A DNA stretch of 64,000 nucleotides from Larkinella punicea (GCF_003334855.1 NZ_QOWE01000007.1:124001-188000), one strand, 5' to 3'. Positions 52,536 through 63,100 are shown, counted from the first letter of the stretch. Made by a program: numbers and translations. Notes: a model not told the origin generated them from the sequence alone.

Positions 52536-52615
52536 AAATGTAAAATGATGAATATTAAATGTAAAAGTTAAAATGAGCAATCACTTTTACATTTAATATT
52601 CATCATTTTACATTT
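52536..52615. terminator. Perfect 33-bp inverted repeat (family D)
   Basis: Arms 52536-52568 and 52583-52615 are exactly complementary over 33 bp. The AT-rich arms repeat the words AAATGTAAAATGATGAA and ATTAAATGTAAAAG. It lies between the convergent permease and LytTR regulator genes and resembles 15912-16008. Confidence 0.8.
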
Positions 52616-52628
52616 GAAATTACCTTTC

Positions 52629-53402
52629 TCACGTATTCAACCACCCCTTGAACGAGTCTGCCCGCTCGCGGCTTACCGAAACTTCTTCTTCCGAGGGCCG
52701 GTGTTTCAGCCAGATCCGCAGCCGACCGTTGAAATACGGTTCGATGCGTTCGATGGCCGACAGATGGGTGATGTACTTGCGGTTAATCCGGAAGAAATGC
52801 CGGGGGTCCAGCTTGGCCTCCAGTTCGTCGAGCGTTTCGTCGACGATGTATTTGCGGTTTTGATTCGTGATCAGAAACACGACTTTGTCGTCGGCATAGA
52901 GGTACAGAATATCGGAGGTTTCAACCACATCGAACCGCCCGCCCTGTTTGATCAGGAAGCGGCTTTTGTAGGTAACCGGCTTAATGCCAAACTCTTCCAG
53001 CATTTTCACGAGATTTTCTGAGGCCCCCGGCTGGCTGTCGGCCGATTGCCGCTGGTGCCGGAATTTCTGGATTGCTTTGACCAGTTCTTCCTGTTCGATG
53101 GGTTTCAGCAAATAATCGACGCTGTTGACTTTGAAGGCCCGCAGCGCATATTCGTCGTAGGCCGTCGTAAAAATAACCGGCGTTTTGACCTCCACCTGCT
53201 GAAAAATCTCGAAACTCAGCCCGTCGGCGAGTTGAATATCCATCAGCAACAAATCAGGCGCGGGATTGGTCTGCCACCAGCGGACAAACGCCCGCACGGT
53301 GTCGATCTTTCCCACGATTTCGGCATCGGGGGCTACTTCCCGAATCAACCCTTCCATTCGTTTGACGGCCAGTGGCTCGTCTTCCACAATTAGTATTTTC
53401 AT
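52629..53402 (-). CDS. LytTR-family response regulator
   Basis: 257 codons from the ATG at 53402 (MKILIVEDEP). The receiver domain (1-120) has the acidic pair Glu8-Asp9, the phospho-acceptor Asp55 in LLLMDIQLADG and Lys near 105 in YLLKP. The LytTR DNA-binding domain covers about 150-255 (VVETSDILYLYADDKVVFL; FFRINRKYITHLSAIERI). It is the last gene of a leftward unit after the GIN-domain protein and the cognate kinase (gap about 45 bp). Targets are unknown. Confidence 0.92.
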   Translation of the reverse strand: MKILIVEDEPLAVKRMEGLIREVAPDAEIVGKIDTVRAFVRWWQTNPAPDLLLMDIQLADGLSFEIFQQVEVKTPVIFTTAYDEYALRAFKVNSVDYLLKPIEQEELVKAIQKFRHQRQSADSQPGASENLVKMLEEFGIKPVTYKSRFLIKQGGRFDVVETSDILYLYADDKVVFLITNQNRKYIVDETLDELEAKLDPRHFFRINRKYITHLSAIERIEPYFNGRLRIWLKHRPSEEEVSVSRERADSFKGWLNT

Positions 53403-53447
53403 TCCGGTAAGCAATTTCCAACCTTGCGATTTAATTCGGGTAATCCA

Positions 53448-54449
53448 TTACAGTAATGGTAATTTAACAATAAACTCCTGCTCGGTTTGCTGAATCACCA
53501 CCGGGCGATCGGCAGCTAGCTGGGCGTAGCGATTTTGCAGATTTTTCAGTCCAATACCGGTCGAATCGGTTCGCAAACGGCTTTTTAGCTGAAAGACGTT
53601 GGCAACGACGAGGCAATCCTTTTCGGTAAAAATCCGAATGCAAAGCGGTTTTTCCAGTGAACATTCGTTGTGTTTTACCACGTTTTCCAGCAACGTCAGC
53701 AGGCCCTGCGTAACGATCTGCTTGCTGCGGTCTTCTTCCGACAAATCCACCGAGTAGCGAAAACTCTCGCCAAACCGCATCTGGTTGATAAACAGATAGG
53801 ATTCCGCAATTTTGAGTTCGGTGGCCAGTTCGATGGTATTCTGTTCGGAATGCTGCAAACTGTAACGGAACACCTTCGAAAGCCGCTCGACAAACTGCAC
53901 CGATTTGCCGGTATCTTCGGGAATCAGCGCACTCAGGATGTTGAGCGAGTTGAACAGAAAATGCGGGTTCACCTGGTTTTTCAGGGATTCGAACTCCGCT
54001 TTCAAAACCGCCTGTTTCAGGCCTTCTTCCATCAGCAACAGGGCTTTCCAGCGTTGAACGAACGATTTCAGCGAATACACCGCCGTGATTCCCGCCGTGA
54101 TGATGGCAAACAGGCCGCAGATCGAGCAGTAATCCACCAGCCTGAAGTCGATATGCCAGAAAAAACTGATGCCCCAGGTCGCCATGAAACCCGTCAGAGC
54201 GGCCAGAATACCACTTGAGGTGACGGTCAGCGAAACCAGTTTCTGGGGCGACAACTGCTCGGCGGAACGATTGAGCAGGTACGGAATAAACCACGATAAA
54301 GCCATGTAAATGAACAAACCGCTGCCGATGATGATGGTGATGATGGTGAGTTTGATTTCAATCGGAATCGCTTCTTCCGTGACCAACAGCGTATAAATCA
54401 GCAGGATCAGTAAACTCAGTAAGATGCAAAGCCTGATTTTGTTTCTCAT
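53448..54449 (-). CDS. LytS/YpdA-like sensor histidine kinase
   Basis: 333 codons. Four hydrophobic helices occupy about 5-135. The His_kinase domain begins with VNPHFLFNSLNILSAL, with His near residue 162, and ends with LLTLLENVVKHNECS and STGIGLKNLQNRY. It lies 27 bp downstream of the GIN-domain gene and 45 bp upstream of the LytTR regulator, so it forms a two-component system with the latter. The signal is unknown. Confidence 0.92.
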   Translation of the reverse strand: MRNKIRLCILLSLLILLIYTLLVTEEAIPIEIKLTIITIIIGSGLFIYMALSWFIPYLLNRSAEQLSPQKLVSLTVTSSGILAALTGFMATWGISFFWHIDFRLVDYCSICGLFAIITAGITAVYSLKSFVQRWKALLLMEEGLKQAVLKAEFESLKNQVNPHFLFNSLNILSALIPEDTGKSVQFVERLSKVFRYSLQHSEQNTIELATELKIAESYLFINQMRFGESFRYSVDLSEEDRSKQIVTQGLLTLLENVVKHNECSLEKPLCIRIFTEKDCLVVANVFQLKSRLRTDSTGIGLKNLQNRYAQLAADRPVVIQQTEQEFIVKLPLL

Positions 54450-54476
54450 GGTGATGCTTCAACTAACCTGACGGTT

Positions 54477-55250
54477 TTATACTTTTTTGATGTAACTGGC
54501 CCCGGCGCTTTCAAAATCCACACTGGGCTCGCCCTGGTATTCCACTTTGCTGGCGCCGGTCGCTTCGGCTTTCAACACCCGCGTGGCGAAGATCTGGGCC
54601 GTACAGGCCCCCGTAACCTCCACCGTGGCGTCTTCGACCGGGTACTTCAAGGCATGAAGTGCCGATGCGCCGGTGATGTCGGCCGTCAGATTATGCCCCC
54701 GACCCACCAGCGTCAGGCGGGATGCGCCGGTGATGTCGATGTTCAGCGTTTGCACCTCCCCTTCCAGCGACACATTCGAAGCGCCGGTGATGTCGATGTC
54801 CAACCCGTGTAATTCCTTGAAGCCAGTCAGTTGAACGGTACACGCGCCCGACACATCCAGTTTGCTCAGGGTAGGCGTTGTGATGGTCAGCAATAGATCG
54901 TACTGACGGTGCCAGAAGAAAAAACTGGAACCGATCTTAAGCCATTTCCCGCGCAGCCGCACTTTCACGTTGGCAATGGCCCGGCGCGAACCGCGGGCCG
55001 TCAGCGAATATGTGGGGCCATCGGTGACCAGCACGTTCATCATGCCCCATATTTCCAGTTTTTCGAAGGCCGTGATGGGCAAATCTTCGGTTACTTCCTC
55101 GTACGATTCTTTATCGGTTTGCCACCAGATCGTCGTCACCAGCGCGAGCAGACCCACGGATAATAAAGTGAGCTGTAAATAATTTTTTACGGGCTCCACG
55201 GGTAGCGCATCCGCCAGCAACAGAAAGGTAGTTAAGTCACTCATTTCCAA
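54477..55250 (-). CDS. GIN-domain (DUF2807) membrane-anchored protein
   Basis: 257 codons. A single helix (about 25-45, LQLTLLSVGLLALVTTIWW) is followed by a right-handed beta-helix-like domain with repeated TGAS/SGAC turns (KLDVSGACTV, GLDIDITGASNV, TLNIDITGASRL, LTADITGASAL, EVTGACTA, EATGASKV, ESAGASYIKKV). This is the DUF2807/GIN domain, often found with cell-surface signalling proteins. As first gene of the LytS/LytTR operon it may be an adhesin-like or sensing partner for the kinase, which is inference from position. Confidence 0.85.
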   Translation of the reverse strand: MEMSDLTTFLLLADALPVEPVKNYLQLTLLSVGLLALVTTIWWQTDKESYEEVTEDLPITAFEKLEIWGMMNVLVTDGPTYSLTARGSRRAIANVKVRLRGKWLKIGSSFFFWHRQYDLLLTITTPTLSKLDVSGACTVQLTGFKELHGLDIDITGASNVSLEGEVQTLNIDITGASRLTLVGRGHNLTADITGASALHALKYPVEDATVEVTGACTAQIFATRVLKAEATGASKVEYQGEPSVDFESAGASYIKKV

Positions 55251-55381
55251 TGACGCTTGTTTTTAAGACAAAGATGGATGGGCTGCTGTGGCCCCACAAC
55301 CGCCCGCCGACGAACCAACCAAAAAGCTGGATGAGCCGTCGAACCTACCGAAAGATAGCCTTTTTCTGTACTTTTGAACGT

Positions 55382-55488
55382 GGGTTATTTCGCGGAGTTG
55401 AGCGGAGGAAAAGGGAGTTGAGCGGAGTTTCTTTTTAAAATTCCTCTGCTTAACTCCTCTTTCTCCGCTCAACTCCGCGAAATAACCC
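55382..55488. repeat. Perfect 26-bp inverted repeat between divergent genes
   Basis: Arms 55382-55407 and 55463-55488 are exactly complementary. Inside lie further GGAGTTGAGCGGAG and CTTAACTCCTC words that extend the pairing imperfectly. It sits in the leader of the DUF4494 gene and upstream of the divergent GIN-domain operon, so here it cannot be a simple terminator for an upstream gene. Confidence 0.75.
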
Positions 55489-55514
55489 TCTTAAAAACTA
55501 TAATTCAACGAGTT

Positions 55515-55997
55515 ATGCCAAGCTGGTATCAGGGAAAAATTCGCTATCAACTCCAGGACCCGACCGGGAAAACCAAAACCATTAACGAAGCGTACCTCAT
55601 CGACGCCGTTTCGTATACCGATGCCGAAGCCCGGCTGTATAAGGAAGCAGCCGCCAACACCCCCGACTTTTCGGTCACCGCCATCACGCGCATGCGCCTG
55701 GCCGACTTATTTCACTTTGAAGAAAGCGGTGAAACCTGGTACAAATGCAAGGTGGTGTACATCACGGAAGACGACAAAGGCCGGGAGAAACGCATTGTGA
55801 ATCAAATGCTTGTCAACGCCGAAAACGTTAAGCAGGCCTACGAACGAATCGAGATCAGTCTGCATTCAATGCTCATTCCGTTCGAGACTACCGACGTCAA
55901 CACCACCAAGATCCTGGACATTTACCCCTACATCGAAGAAGAACGCATCCCGTCAAACCTGCGCCCGCTAAGCGAAGTGGTGGGGCAGGAAGAATAA
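55515..55997 (+). CDS. DUF4494 domain protein
   Basis: 160 codons. The whole length matches the DUF4494 family of Bacteroidota: WYQGKIRYQLQDPTGKTKTINEAYLIDAVSYTDAEARLYKE, then FEESGETWYKCKVVYITEDDKGREKR and QMLVNAENVKQAYERIE. There is no signal peptide or membrane helix, so it is cytoplasmic. The family resembles some phage-related or DNA-metabolism proteins in gene context, but its function is not known. It stands alone between two hairpins. Confidence 0.85.
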   Translation: MPSWYQGKIRYQLQDPTGKTKTINEAYLIDAVSYTDAEARLYKEAAANTPDFSVTAITRMRLADLFHFEESGETWYKCKVVYITEDDKGREKRIVNQMLVNAENVKQAYERIEISLHSMLIPFETTDVNTTKILDIYPYIEEERIPSNLRPLSEVVGQEE

Positions 55998-56001
55998 ACC
56001 G

Positions 56002-56098
56002 GTTTACGGTATTCGGTTTACGGTAGCTGTCGCATGCTGACTGACGCGCACTTATGTAGGGGTCAGTCACCGTAAACCGAATACTGAAAACCGTAAAC
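56002..56098. terminator. Imperfect inverted repeat between convergent genes (family E)
   Basis: Left words GTTTACGGTATTCGGTTTACGGTAGCTG pair with CAGTCACCGTAAACCGAATACTGAAAACCGTAAAC. It separates the convergent DUF4494 and CRTAC1-like genes. The words recur in the 9341-9406 element. Confidence 0.65.
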
Positions 56099-59000
56099 TT
56101 ACTTCCCTGCCAGCGTCTGCAACGGTACCAGTCGCTTGTTGCCTCTGGAATCGATGATCTCCAGGGATTTTATGCCCTTGCCGATGGTCAGTTCCCGCGC
56201 CGACTGTGATAGGAAGGATTGGCCGTAATAAAACTCCACCTTCTGTTTTTTTCCTCCTGCATACACCAGGTTAGCGCTCACGTCCGTCGGTTTTAACGGA
56301 ACGGTTTGCGTGGGTTGTTCGGCGTGGAAAACTTTCAGTGGACCCCGGTTTTGCGTTGCTACGATCAGCGATTTCCCCGGTTCTCCGTTGCGACCGGCAC
56401 CCGATAAACGAACCAGTCCTTTGGCATTTCCGGGAACGTAAAAACCGCTGGCTCCGGGATTCAGGGCCGTAAAACCGCCTTTTCCGTCGCCTTTCAGCAG
56501 CATGCCATTCAGCGCATCGAGACGCCCGACGAGCAATTCGTTGCTAAAATCATTCCCAACCAGCAACACGTCCGGAAAACCGTCCTGATCGAAGTCATCG
56601 GCGACCATGCCGAACAGCGGGGCCGTTTGCGCCTGAATCGGCAACGGGTGCAACTCGAACGTTCCGTCGCCTTTGTTCTCCACGTACGCCGACTTCATGT
56701 AGTTGGCTTCCAGCACAATCGCGCCTTTCAGTTCTTCTTCCTTGAAGACTTTGTCGATGGAAGCCACGGCAAAATCCTTGTGCAGCGGAAACCGCGCCCG
56801 CATCGAAATGATTTGCTTGATGAGATCTTCCCGGCTATTGAACGGAAACTCCCGGCGCTCGCCGTTCTCATCGGCAAAAAATACCGTCGGAATGGCGTCG
56901 TAAAAACCGTTGTTGTCAAAATCCTTGGCATACACCCGCCACGGTTCTTCCGGACTCGCCTGCGCCAGCGTGTTCAACCCCAAATTGCCGGCGATGTAGT
57001 CCATGTCGCCATCCCGGTCGAAATCAGCCGCCACGAGGGAATTCCACCAGCCTTTCGACTGAGCGATGGCGTGATTGAGCGGTTGTGTGCCTGACGTGGT
57101 GCTCAGTTTTTTCCCCTGCACATTTTTCAGGATAGTCAGTGGCATCCACTCGCCCGCCAGCATCAGGTCGGGCCAGCCGTCATTGTCGGTGTCGGTCCAC
57201 AGCGCATCGCACACCAGACCGATGTTCTGAAGTTCCGGAGCCACGGTTTTTGTCACGTCAGTAAACTTTGGCAAACCGGGTTTGGAATCGTTTCGAAGAA
57301 TAAAACTGGAAACCGGTCGGGGATATTGATTGGGGACAACACGGCCGCCTACGAACAAATCCAGATCGCCATCGCGGTCAAAATCAGCGGCTTTCACGCA
57401 CGATTTGCTGATCCGGTTCTGCGGCAGTGCCTGCGGTGTCAGTGTAAACCGCCCTTTCCCGTCGTTCACATAAAACCGGTCCTGATACGAAGCCGTGTTG
57501 GCGTCCTCCTCGAAGCCTCCGCTGGCTACATACAGATCCAGGTCGCCATCGCCGTCGGCATCGAAAAGTAGCGTTCCCATGTCTTCTTCCGGTTTTCCGG
57601 CCCCCGCCGTTCCGGGCAACAAATCCTGCGGAACCAGTTTTCCAGCAGCGGTTTGTAACAAAAACGATCCTTTTTGGGTCCGCGAACCACCGATGAACAG
57701 GTCGTCCAGCCCATCACCGTTGACATCCCCCGCCGAAAGGGCCGGGCCGTATTGGGACAGTTTATGCGGCAACAATTTCTGCTGGTTGTAATCAATGTAT
57801 TCCGGTTCCTGATGCACGAACTGGATTTTCAGCGAATCGGTAACATCCCGAAACAGCCTTCCGGCGGGAGCCGTTGGCGGCAAAACGGCGGTTTCCGTCG
57901 CATTTTTCACATCCACCGTCAGCACCTGATTGGCGTTTACATTCCGCAGCGTCTGGGTTTTTCCGGGGTTTCCGTTTTGTGCTGGCCAGGTGATGCGCAC
58001 CTCATCAATGGTTTTAGCAGCACCCAGCCCAAAGTGAGCCGCGTTTTCCATCGTTGACAGATAGCCACGGTAAATCGTATGCTCGTAAATCTGTTGCTGG
58101 CCTTTTCCGTAGCGCAATTCCACGAAAGCGCCCAGGCCCATGCGATTTTGATCACTCCCTTTGAACTTGACCCGGAGGTAATTCGCCTGCTCCGGTTTTT
58201 GCTCCACCAGGTTGTTGCGGTAGACGAAGGCCGGGTCGTCGATGTTGTTGATCACCATGTCCAGATCGCCGTCATTGTCCAGATCACCGTAAGCGGCTCC
58301 GCCCGAAAAAGCCGGGGTGGTCAGCCCCCAGTTGCCCGAAACGTCCGCAAACGTCAGGTCGGCGCCGTTGTTTTTGAAGGCATAGTTGTTGATTTTGATA
58401 ACGGGAATCTGGCCAAGCATGAAATCGCGGGTGGCCACCGACGAATTATCGGCATAATATTGCATAAAATCCCGGTCGGTCACGTCTTTGGGAAAGCCGT
58501 TGGTCACAACAATGTCGCGGTAGCCGTCGTGATCGAAGTCGACCACCAGCGGTGTCCAGCTCCAGTCGGTGGCGGCAATGCCGGACAGCAGGCTGATTTC
58601 ACTGAAAACCGGCTCCCGCGTGCCGGGGCGAAATCCCTGGTTGAGTTGCAGGGTGTTCCGCATATACTGATAGGAAAACTTGAATTCTTCGTTGTTCAGA
58701 TAGGTCTGGTAGTTGTTGGGCGGAATGAACATTTTCTTGCGGAAATTGTCATTCGGCAGCATGTCCAGCGCGACAATGTCCATCCAGCCGTCGTTGTTCA
58801 GGTCGGTTACATCGTTGCCCATCGCCGTCTGGCTGGTGTGCTTGAAAAACGTCCCGGCCTGGTCCGTAAACGCCGGTTTTCCAAAACCGCCTTTCTGGTT
58901 GTTGATAAAGAAATGATCTTCCGACAGAAAGTCGTTGGTGATGTAAATGTCTTTCCAGCCGTCGCGGTTGATGTCACAGATGTTCAACCCCAGCCCGTAG

Positions 59001-59746
59001 CCTTCCAGTTGAATACCGGCTTCTTTGGAGACGTCCGTAAAAACCGGATGCCCGCGTTTGGCGTCAAAATCGTTGCGGTAGAGCCGGTCGGTTGTGGGCG
59101 ACGAGCCATCCACCAGCTTCTGGTGATAGGCGTTTGGAAACCGTTCCGCCATGTTGGTCAGCACAAACAGATCCAGATCGCCATCGTTGTCATAATCGAA
59201 AAAGGCCGCATTGGTCGTGTAGCTGTCGTCATTGATTCCGTATTCTTGGGCCATTTCCTTAAAAACCGGGATGCCGTCTTTCGCGCCAACTCCCTGGTTT
59301 ACATACAGCAGATTCTCCCGGTCACGGGCGGATTTTCGGATGGTTGCGGTCACGTAAATATCCATCAGACCATCGTTGTTGATATCGACCAGCGCCACGC
59401 CCGAGCACCATTTGCCGTTTCCACCGACCCCGGCTGGCCCCGTAACGTCCGTAAATTTGAAGCCTCCCTGGTTCAGATACAGTTTGTTGGCCACCAGATT
59501 TCCGGTGAAAAAGACGTCCTGTAACCCATCATTGTTGAAATCGCCGATGGCGGCTCCCCCACCGTTGTAAAAATAATCGACATTCAGAATACTCAGCGTG
59601 TCACTTTCGGTCATCTGGTTCGAAAACGCAATACCGGTTTCGTCAGCGGGCATCAAGCTGAAGAGTGATTGATTGGAGAACTGACAGGAACTGATCGACC
59701 CACCCAAAAGAAGTAGTACTAAACAACGAAACGATTGTAGAAACAT
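56099..59746 (-). CDS. Giant CRTAC1-like VCBS/FG-GAP repeat lipoprotein
   Basis: 1215 codons from the ATG at 59746; an upstream in-frame Met at 59791 is less likely because the later start gives a clean lipoprotein signal with lipobox GSISSC (Cys21). Numerous FG-GAP/VCBS calcium-binding loops are seen: GDFNNDGLQDVFF, DINNDGLMDIYV, DYDNDGDLDLFV and GDVNGDGLDDLFI among others. An ASPIC/UnbV domain (about 525-620, AHFGLGAAKTIDEVRITWP) lies between two beta-propeller halves. It is surface-exposed or periplasmic. It is divergent from the SusC/SusD pair across 385 bp, so it may help bind the same ligand. Such proteins often accompany Sus-like loci. Confidence 0.88.
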   Translation of the reverse strand: MFLQSFRCLVLLLLGGSISSCQFSNQSLFSLMPADETGIAFSNQMTESDTLSILNVDYFYNGGGAAIGDFNNDGLQDVFFTGNLVANKLYLNQGGFKFTDVTGPAGVGGNGKWCSGVALVDINNDGLMDIYVTATIRKSARDRENLLYVNQGVGAKDGIPVFKEMAQEYGINDDSYTTNAAFFDYDNDGDLDLFVLTNMAERFPNAYHQKLVDGSSPTTDRLYRNDFDAKRGHPVFTDVSKEAGIQLEGYGLGLNICDINRDGWKDIYITNDFLSEDHFFINNQKGGFGKPAFTDQAGTFFKHTSQTAMGNDVTDLNNDGWMDIVALDMLPNDNFRKKMFIPPNNYQTYLNNEEFKFSYQYMRNTLQLNQGFRPGTREPVFSEISLLSGIAATDWSWTPLVVDFDHDGYRDIVVTNGFPKDVTDRDFMQYYADNSSVATRDFMLGQIPVIKINNYAFKNNGADLTFADVSGNWGLTTPAFSGGAAYGDLDNDGDLDMVINNIDDPAFVYRNNLVEQKPEQANYLRVKFKGSDQNRMGLGAFVELRYGKGQQQIYEHTIYRGYLSTMENAAHFGLGAAKTIDEVRITWPAQNGNPGKTQTLRNVNANQVLTVDVKNATETAVLPPTAPAGRLFRDVTDSLKIQFVHQEPEYIDYNQQKLLPHKLSQYGPALSAGDVNGDGLDDLFIGGSRTQKGSFLLQTAAGKLVPQDLLPGTAGAGKPEEDMGTLLFDADGDGDLDLYVASGGFEEDANTASYQDRFYVNDGKGRFTLTPQALPQNRISKSCVKAADFDRDGDLDLFVGGRVVPNQYPRPVSSFILRNDSKPGLPKFTDVTKTVAPELQNIGLVCDALWTDTDNDGWPDLMLAGEWMPLTILKNVQGKKLSTTSGTQPLNHAIAQSKGWWNSLVAADFDRDGDMDYIAGNLGLNTLAQASPEEPWRVYAKDFDNNGFYDAIPTVFFADENGERREFPFNSREDLIKQIISMRARFPLHKDFAVASIDKVFKEEELKGAIVLEANYMKSAYVENKGDGTFELHPLPIQAQTAPLFGMVADDFDQDGFPDVLLVGNDFSNELLVGRLDALNGMLLKGDGKGGFTALNPGASGFYVPGNAKGLVRLSGAGRNGEPGKSLIVATQNRGPLKVFHAEQPTQTVPLKPTDVSANLVYAGGKKQKVEFYYGQSFLSQSARELTIGKGIKSLEIIDSRGNKRLVPLQTLAGK

Positions 59747-60131
59747 GACTAAAGAATAATAAACCAAATTACTAAAGTACAAAAAAATCACATTCCTCTA
59801 TTAGAACCAATTTACAGACTCAACCCTTTATTTTCGTCTGGATTTGCGCTGATGAAAACGTTCCCATTACCGGACAAAGTACGTAAAATCACCCATAGAA
59901 AACCGCTATCGGGTTAGTAATCAAATCGTATCAAAAAAAAATCACCCGAATCGCGGGAGGATTATTTCAAGGTTAAATTATTCACAATCAATAGACTACA
60001 ACAAAACATTACCAACTTATCATGAGAGGTAGTAACGGGAATATTTATAATATTTTTTATAAAATTTTGAAGTATGTTTAAAGTACTCTTAATTTAGTAC
60101 GAAAATAAAACCAATTATTACAAAACCTATC
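59747..60131. other. Divergent AT-rich control region between CRTAC1-like and susC-like genes
   Basis: 385 bp without a gene. It is AT-rich near both ends and holds the promoter annotated at 60066-60097. Facing left, TAATTTGG appears on the minus strand near 59763-59770 and resembles a -7 box for the CRTAC1-like gene. No terminator-like hairpin is seen, in line with a region serving two promoters. Confidence 0.55.
60066..60097 (+). promoter_or_regulatory. Candidate Bacteroidota promoter for the susC-like gene
   Basis: TTTG (60066-60069), a 20-bp spacer, then TAATTTAG (60090-60097), one base from TAnnTTTG. The start of transcription would lie near 60102, with a leader of about 30 nt to ATG 60132. 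Confidence 0.5.
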
Positions 60132-63100
60132 ATGAAAGCACAATTCTACAGATTGTTCCAATCTGCGATTTTGGGTGCATTTCTGCTTTTTGTGAGCAGT
60201 AGTGTCATGGCCCAGGATCGCCGGGTTAGCGGAAAAGTAACAGGGAAAGACGGGCCGGTTCCGGGCGCGAACATCGTTCTCAAAGGCACTACGACCGGGA
60301 CTTCTTCGGATGCCGAGGGGAATTACACCCTGAACATTCGGGGCGCCAATCCGGTGCTGGTCATTTCGGCCATCGGTTTCAAATCACAGGAAGTAGCAGT
60401 TGGCAATCGTTCGACCGTCGATGTTTCGGTGGAAGATGACGTTACGGCCTTGACGGAGGTCGTTGTAACCGGGTATACGACGGACAGCAAGCGCGACAAT
60501 GCCGGGGCTATTTCAACCGTAAAATCCCGCGACTTAAAGGTAACACCTTCGGCCAACGTCGAAACCCAGTTGCAGGGTCGCGTTGCCGGGGTTACGGTTA
60601 TTGCCAGTGGTCAGCCGGGTGCCAACAACACCGTTCGGGTGCGGGGCTTCGGGGCCTTTGGCGGGAACCAGCCCTTGTATGTTGTGGATGGGGTACCCAT
60701 CGGGACAACCAACTTCCTGAACCCGGATGATATTGAAACCACCACGGTTCTGAAAGATGCCGCAGCCGCTTCCATATACGGAGCACGGGCCGCCAACGGG
60801 GTTATCGTTTATACGACGAAAAAAGGAAACCGCCGGGCGCAAAAACTGACCGTTACGTATGATGGTCTGTACGGTTTTACCGATCCCGGTAAATCGCAGG
60901 CCATTCTGAATCCGCAGGAGCAAGCCAACTGGACCTGGAATGCGGTTCGCAACCGCCAGGCTTCTCTGGGGCTTCCCGATGATTTTACGGGGATTGCCAA
61001 CGGTCAATACGGCACTGGATCAACACCGGTTTTGCCGGATTATCTGATGGTAGGAACCCGGTATGGGGTGATCGGTTCGGTTGATCTGGCGGCAGAACGC
61101 CCCAAATACAACATCAATACCGACGCCGGAGCCGTTTATCAGGTCGTTCGGGCCAACAAAGCCGGTACGGACTGGTATGATGCCATTACGCGGACGGCTC
61201 CCATTCTGCGCCAGACGCTGGGCTTTTCGGGCGGGACTGAAAGCAGCCGGTATTTCTTCAGCCTGGGCCAGCAAAACCAGAACGGTATTCTGAACCACAA
61301 CAACTTTGCGCGGTATGACCTGCGGGCCAACACGGAGTTTGATATCGTCAAAAACCTGCGGTTTGGTGAAAATATCCAGTTGACCTACGCTAACACCTCC
61401 GGTCAGGTGGGTGGCAATGCCGGACAAAACCTGTCGCAGGAAGAAAGCGAAATTCTGAGTGCTTTCCGGATGGCTCCCATCATCCCGATTTACGACGAGT
61501 TCGGTGGCTGGGCCGGCACATCGGCCAAAGGGTTCAACAACCCGGCGAACCCGGTGGCGAGCCGGGATGGTGCCAAGAACAACAATAACTTTGGCGTTGG
61601 TTTATTCGGAAATGTGTATCTGGAATACGATCCGATTCCGGCTCTGACCCTGCGCAGCAGCCTTGGCGGTCAGTTCTTCAATTTCTACAACAAAACGACT
61701 TCGCAGAATACCTACTGGAATGCCGAAGGAAACGGTCGCGGCCTGTCCATCAGCGAAGGCGGTGGGTACTTCCTGGCCTGGACGTTTACGAACACCGCGC
61801 AATTCAAACAGAAATTTGGACTGCACAGCGTCGATGTTCTGGCCGGTATCGAAGCCCTGAACGACGGTCGTGGCCGGAACATCAGCGGAACCGGTTCCAA
61901 CCCGTTCAGTACCGATGTCAACTATGTCACCCTGACCACCACCTCTTCGGTGGGGCGCGTGGTGAACAGCAACATCCAGAACGGGGTTAACTTCTATTCC
62001 GTATTCGGACGGCTGAACTACATCTACAACGACAAATATATCGTAACGGGGGTGATTCGTCGCGACGGTTCATCGCGGTTTGGAGCGGCCAATCGGTTTG
62101 GGGTTTTCCCGGCCTTCTCGGCAGCCTGGCGGATTTCCGGTGAGAACTTCATGAAAGATGCGACGTTCATTACCGACCTGAAGATTCGGGGGGGCTGGGG
62201 CCAAATGGGGAACTCCAACAACGTAGACCCCAACAACCAGTATAGTCTGTTTGCCACCAACGTGGCCAACTCCTACGACATTGGTGCCACCAACAGCACG
62301 CTGAGCCCCGGTTTCTTCCGGAGCCGGATCGGTAACCCGAATGCCAAATGGGAAACCAGTACGACCACCAACTTAGGGATCGATGCTACGTTCCTGAATG
62401 GTAAACTGGATGTCGTTTTCGATATCTGGCGGAAAGACACCAAAGACCTGCTGTATCAAGTGCCGATTGCCGGCGTTGTCGGGGTTCGGGCTACGGCTCC
62501 TTCGGTCAACATCGCCGGGATGCGGAACGAAGGGATCGACCTGTTGATCGGCACCCGCGGAAAACTGAGCAGCGATGTTTCGTATGAAATCAACCTGACG
62601 GGTAGCGTTCTCAAAAACCGGATTCAGCAACTAGCTCCGGGCGTTCCGTATTTCGACGTTTCACCGGCTTCCAACCGCCTGGGCTTGCCCGCTACCCGGA
62701 ACCAGCCCGGTCAGTCGATTGCCTCTTTTTACGGTTTTCAGGTTGTGGGCCTGTTCCAGAATCAGGAAGAAGTTAGAGCCGCTCCTACCCAAACGGGTGC
62801 CGGTGTGGGTCGTTTCCGTTTTGCCGACATCAACGGGGATGGTAAAATCGACAACACCGACCGGACGTTCATTGGTAGCCCGGTACCGAAATTTACGGGA
62901 GGGATCAACTTCCAGATCAACTACAGGGGATTCGATGCGGCAACGTATTTGTACACCTCGCTGGGCAACAAAATCTTCAACCTGTCGAAATGGTATACCG
63001 ATTTCTATCCGTCGTTCCCCGGAGCGGCTGTTAGCGAGCGGGTAAAAGATTCGTGGTCGCCGACGAATACGGGCACGAGCCAGCCGATTTTCGAAGATGT

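Noticed and set aside
58079-59524. 481-codon open frame opposite the CRTAC1-like gene
   Set aside because: It is complementary to the FG-GAP repeats and shows a Val/His/Gln-rich composition typical of an antisense shadow, with no domain.
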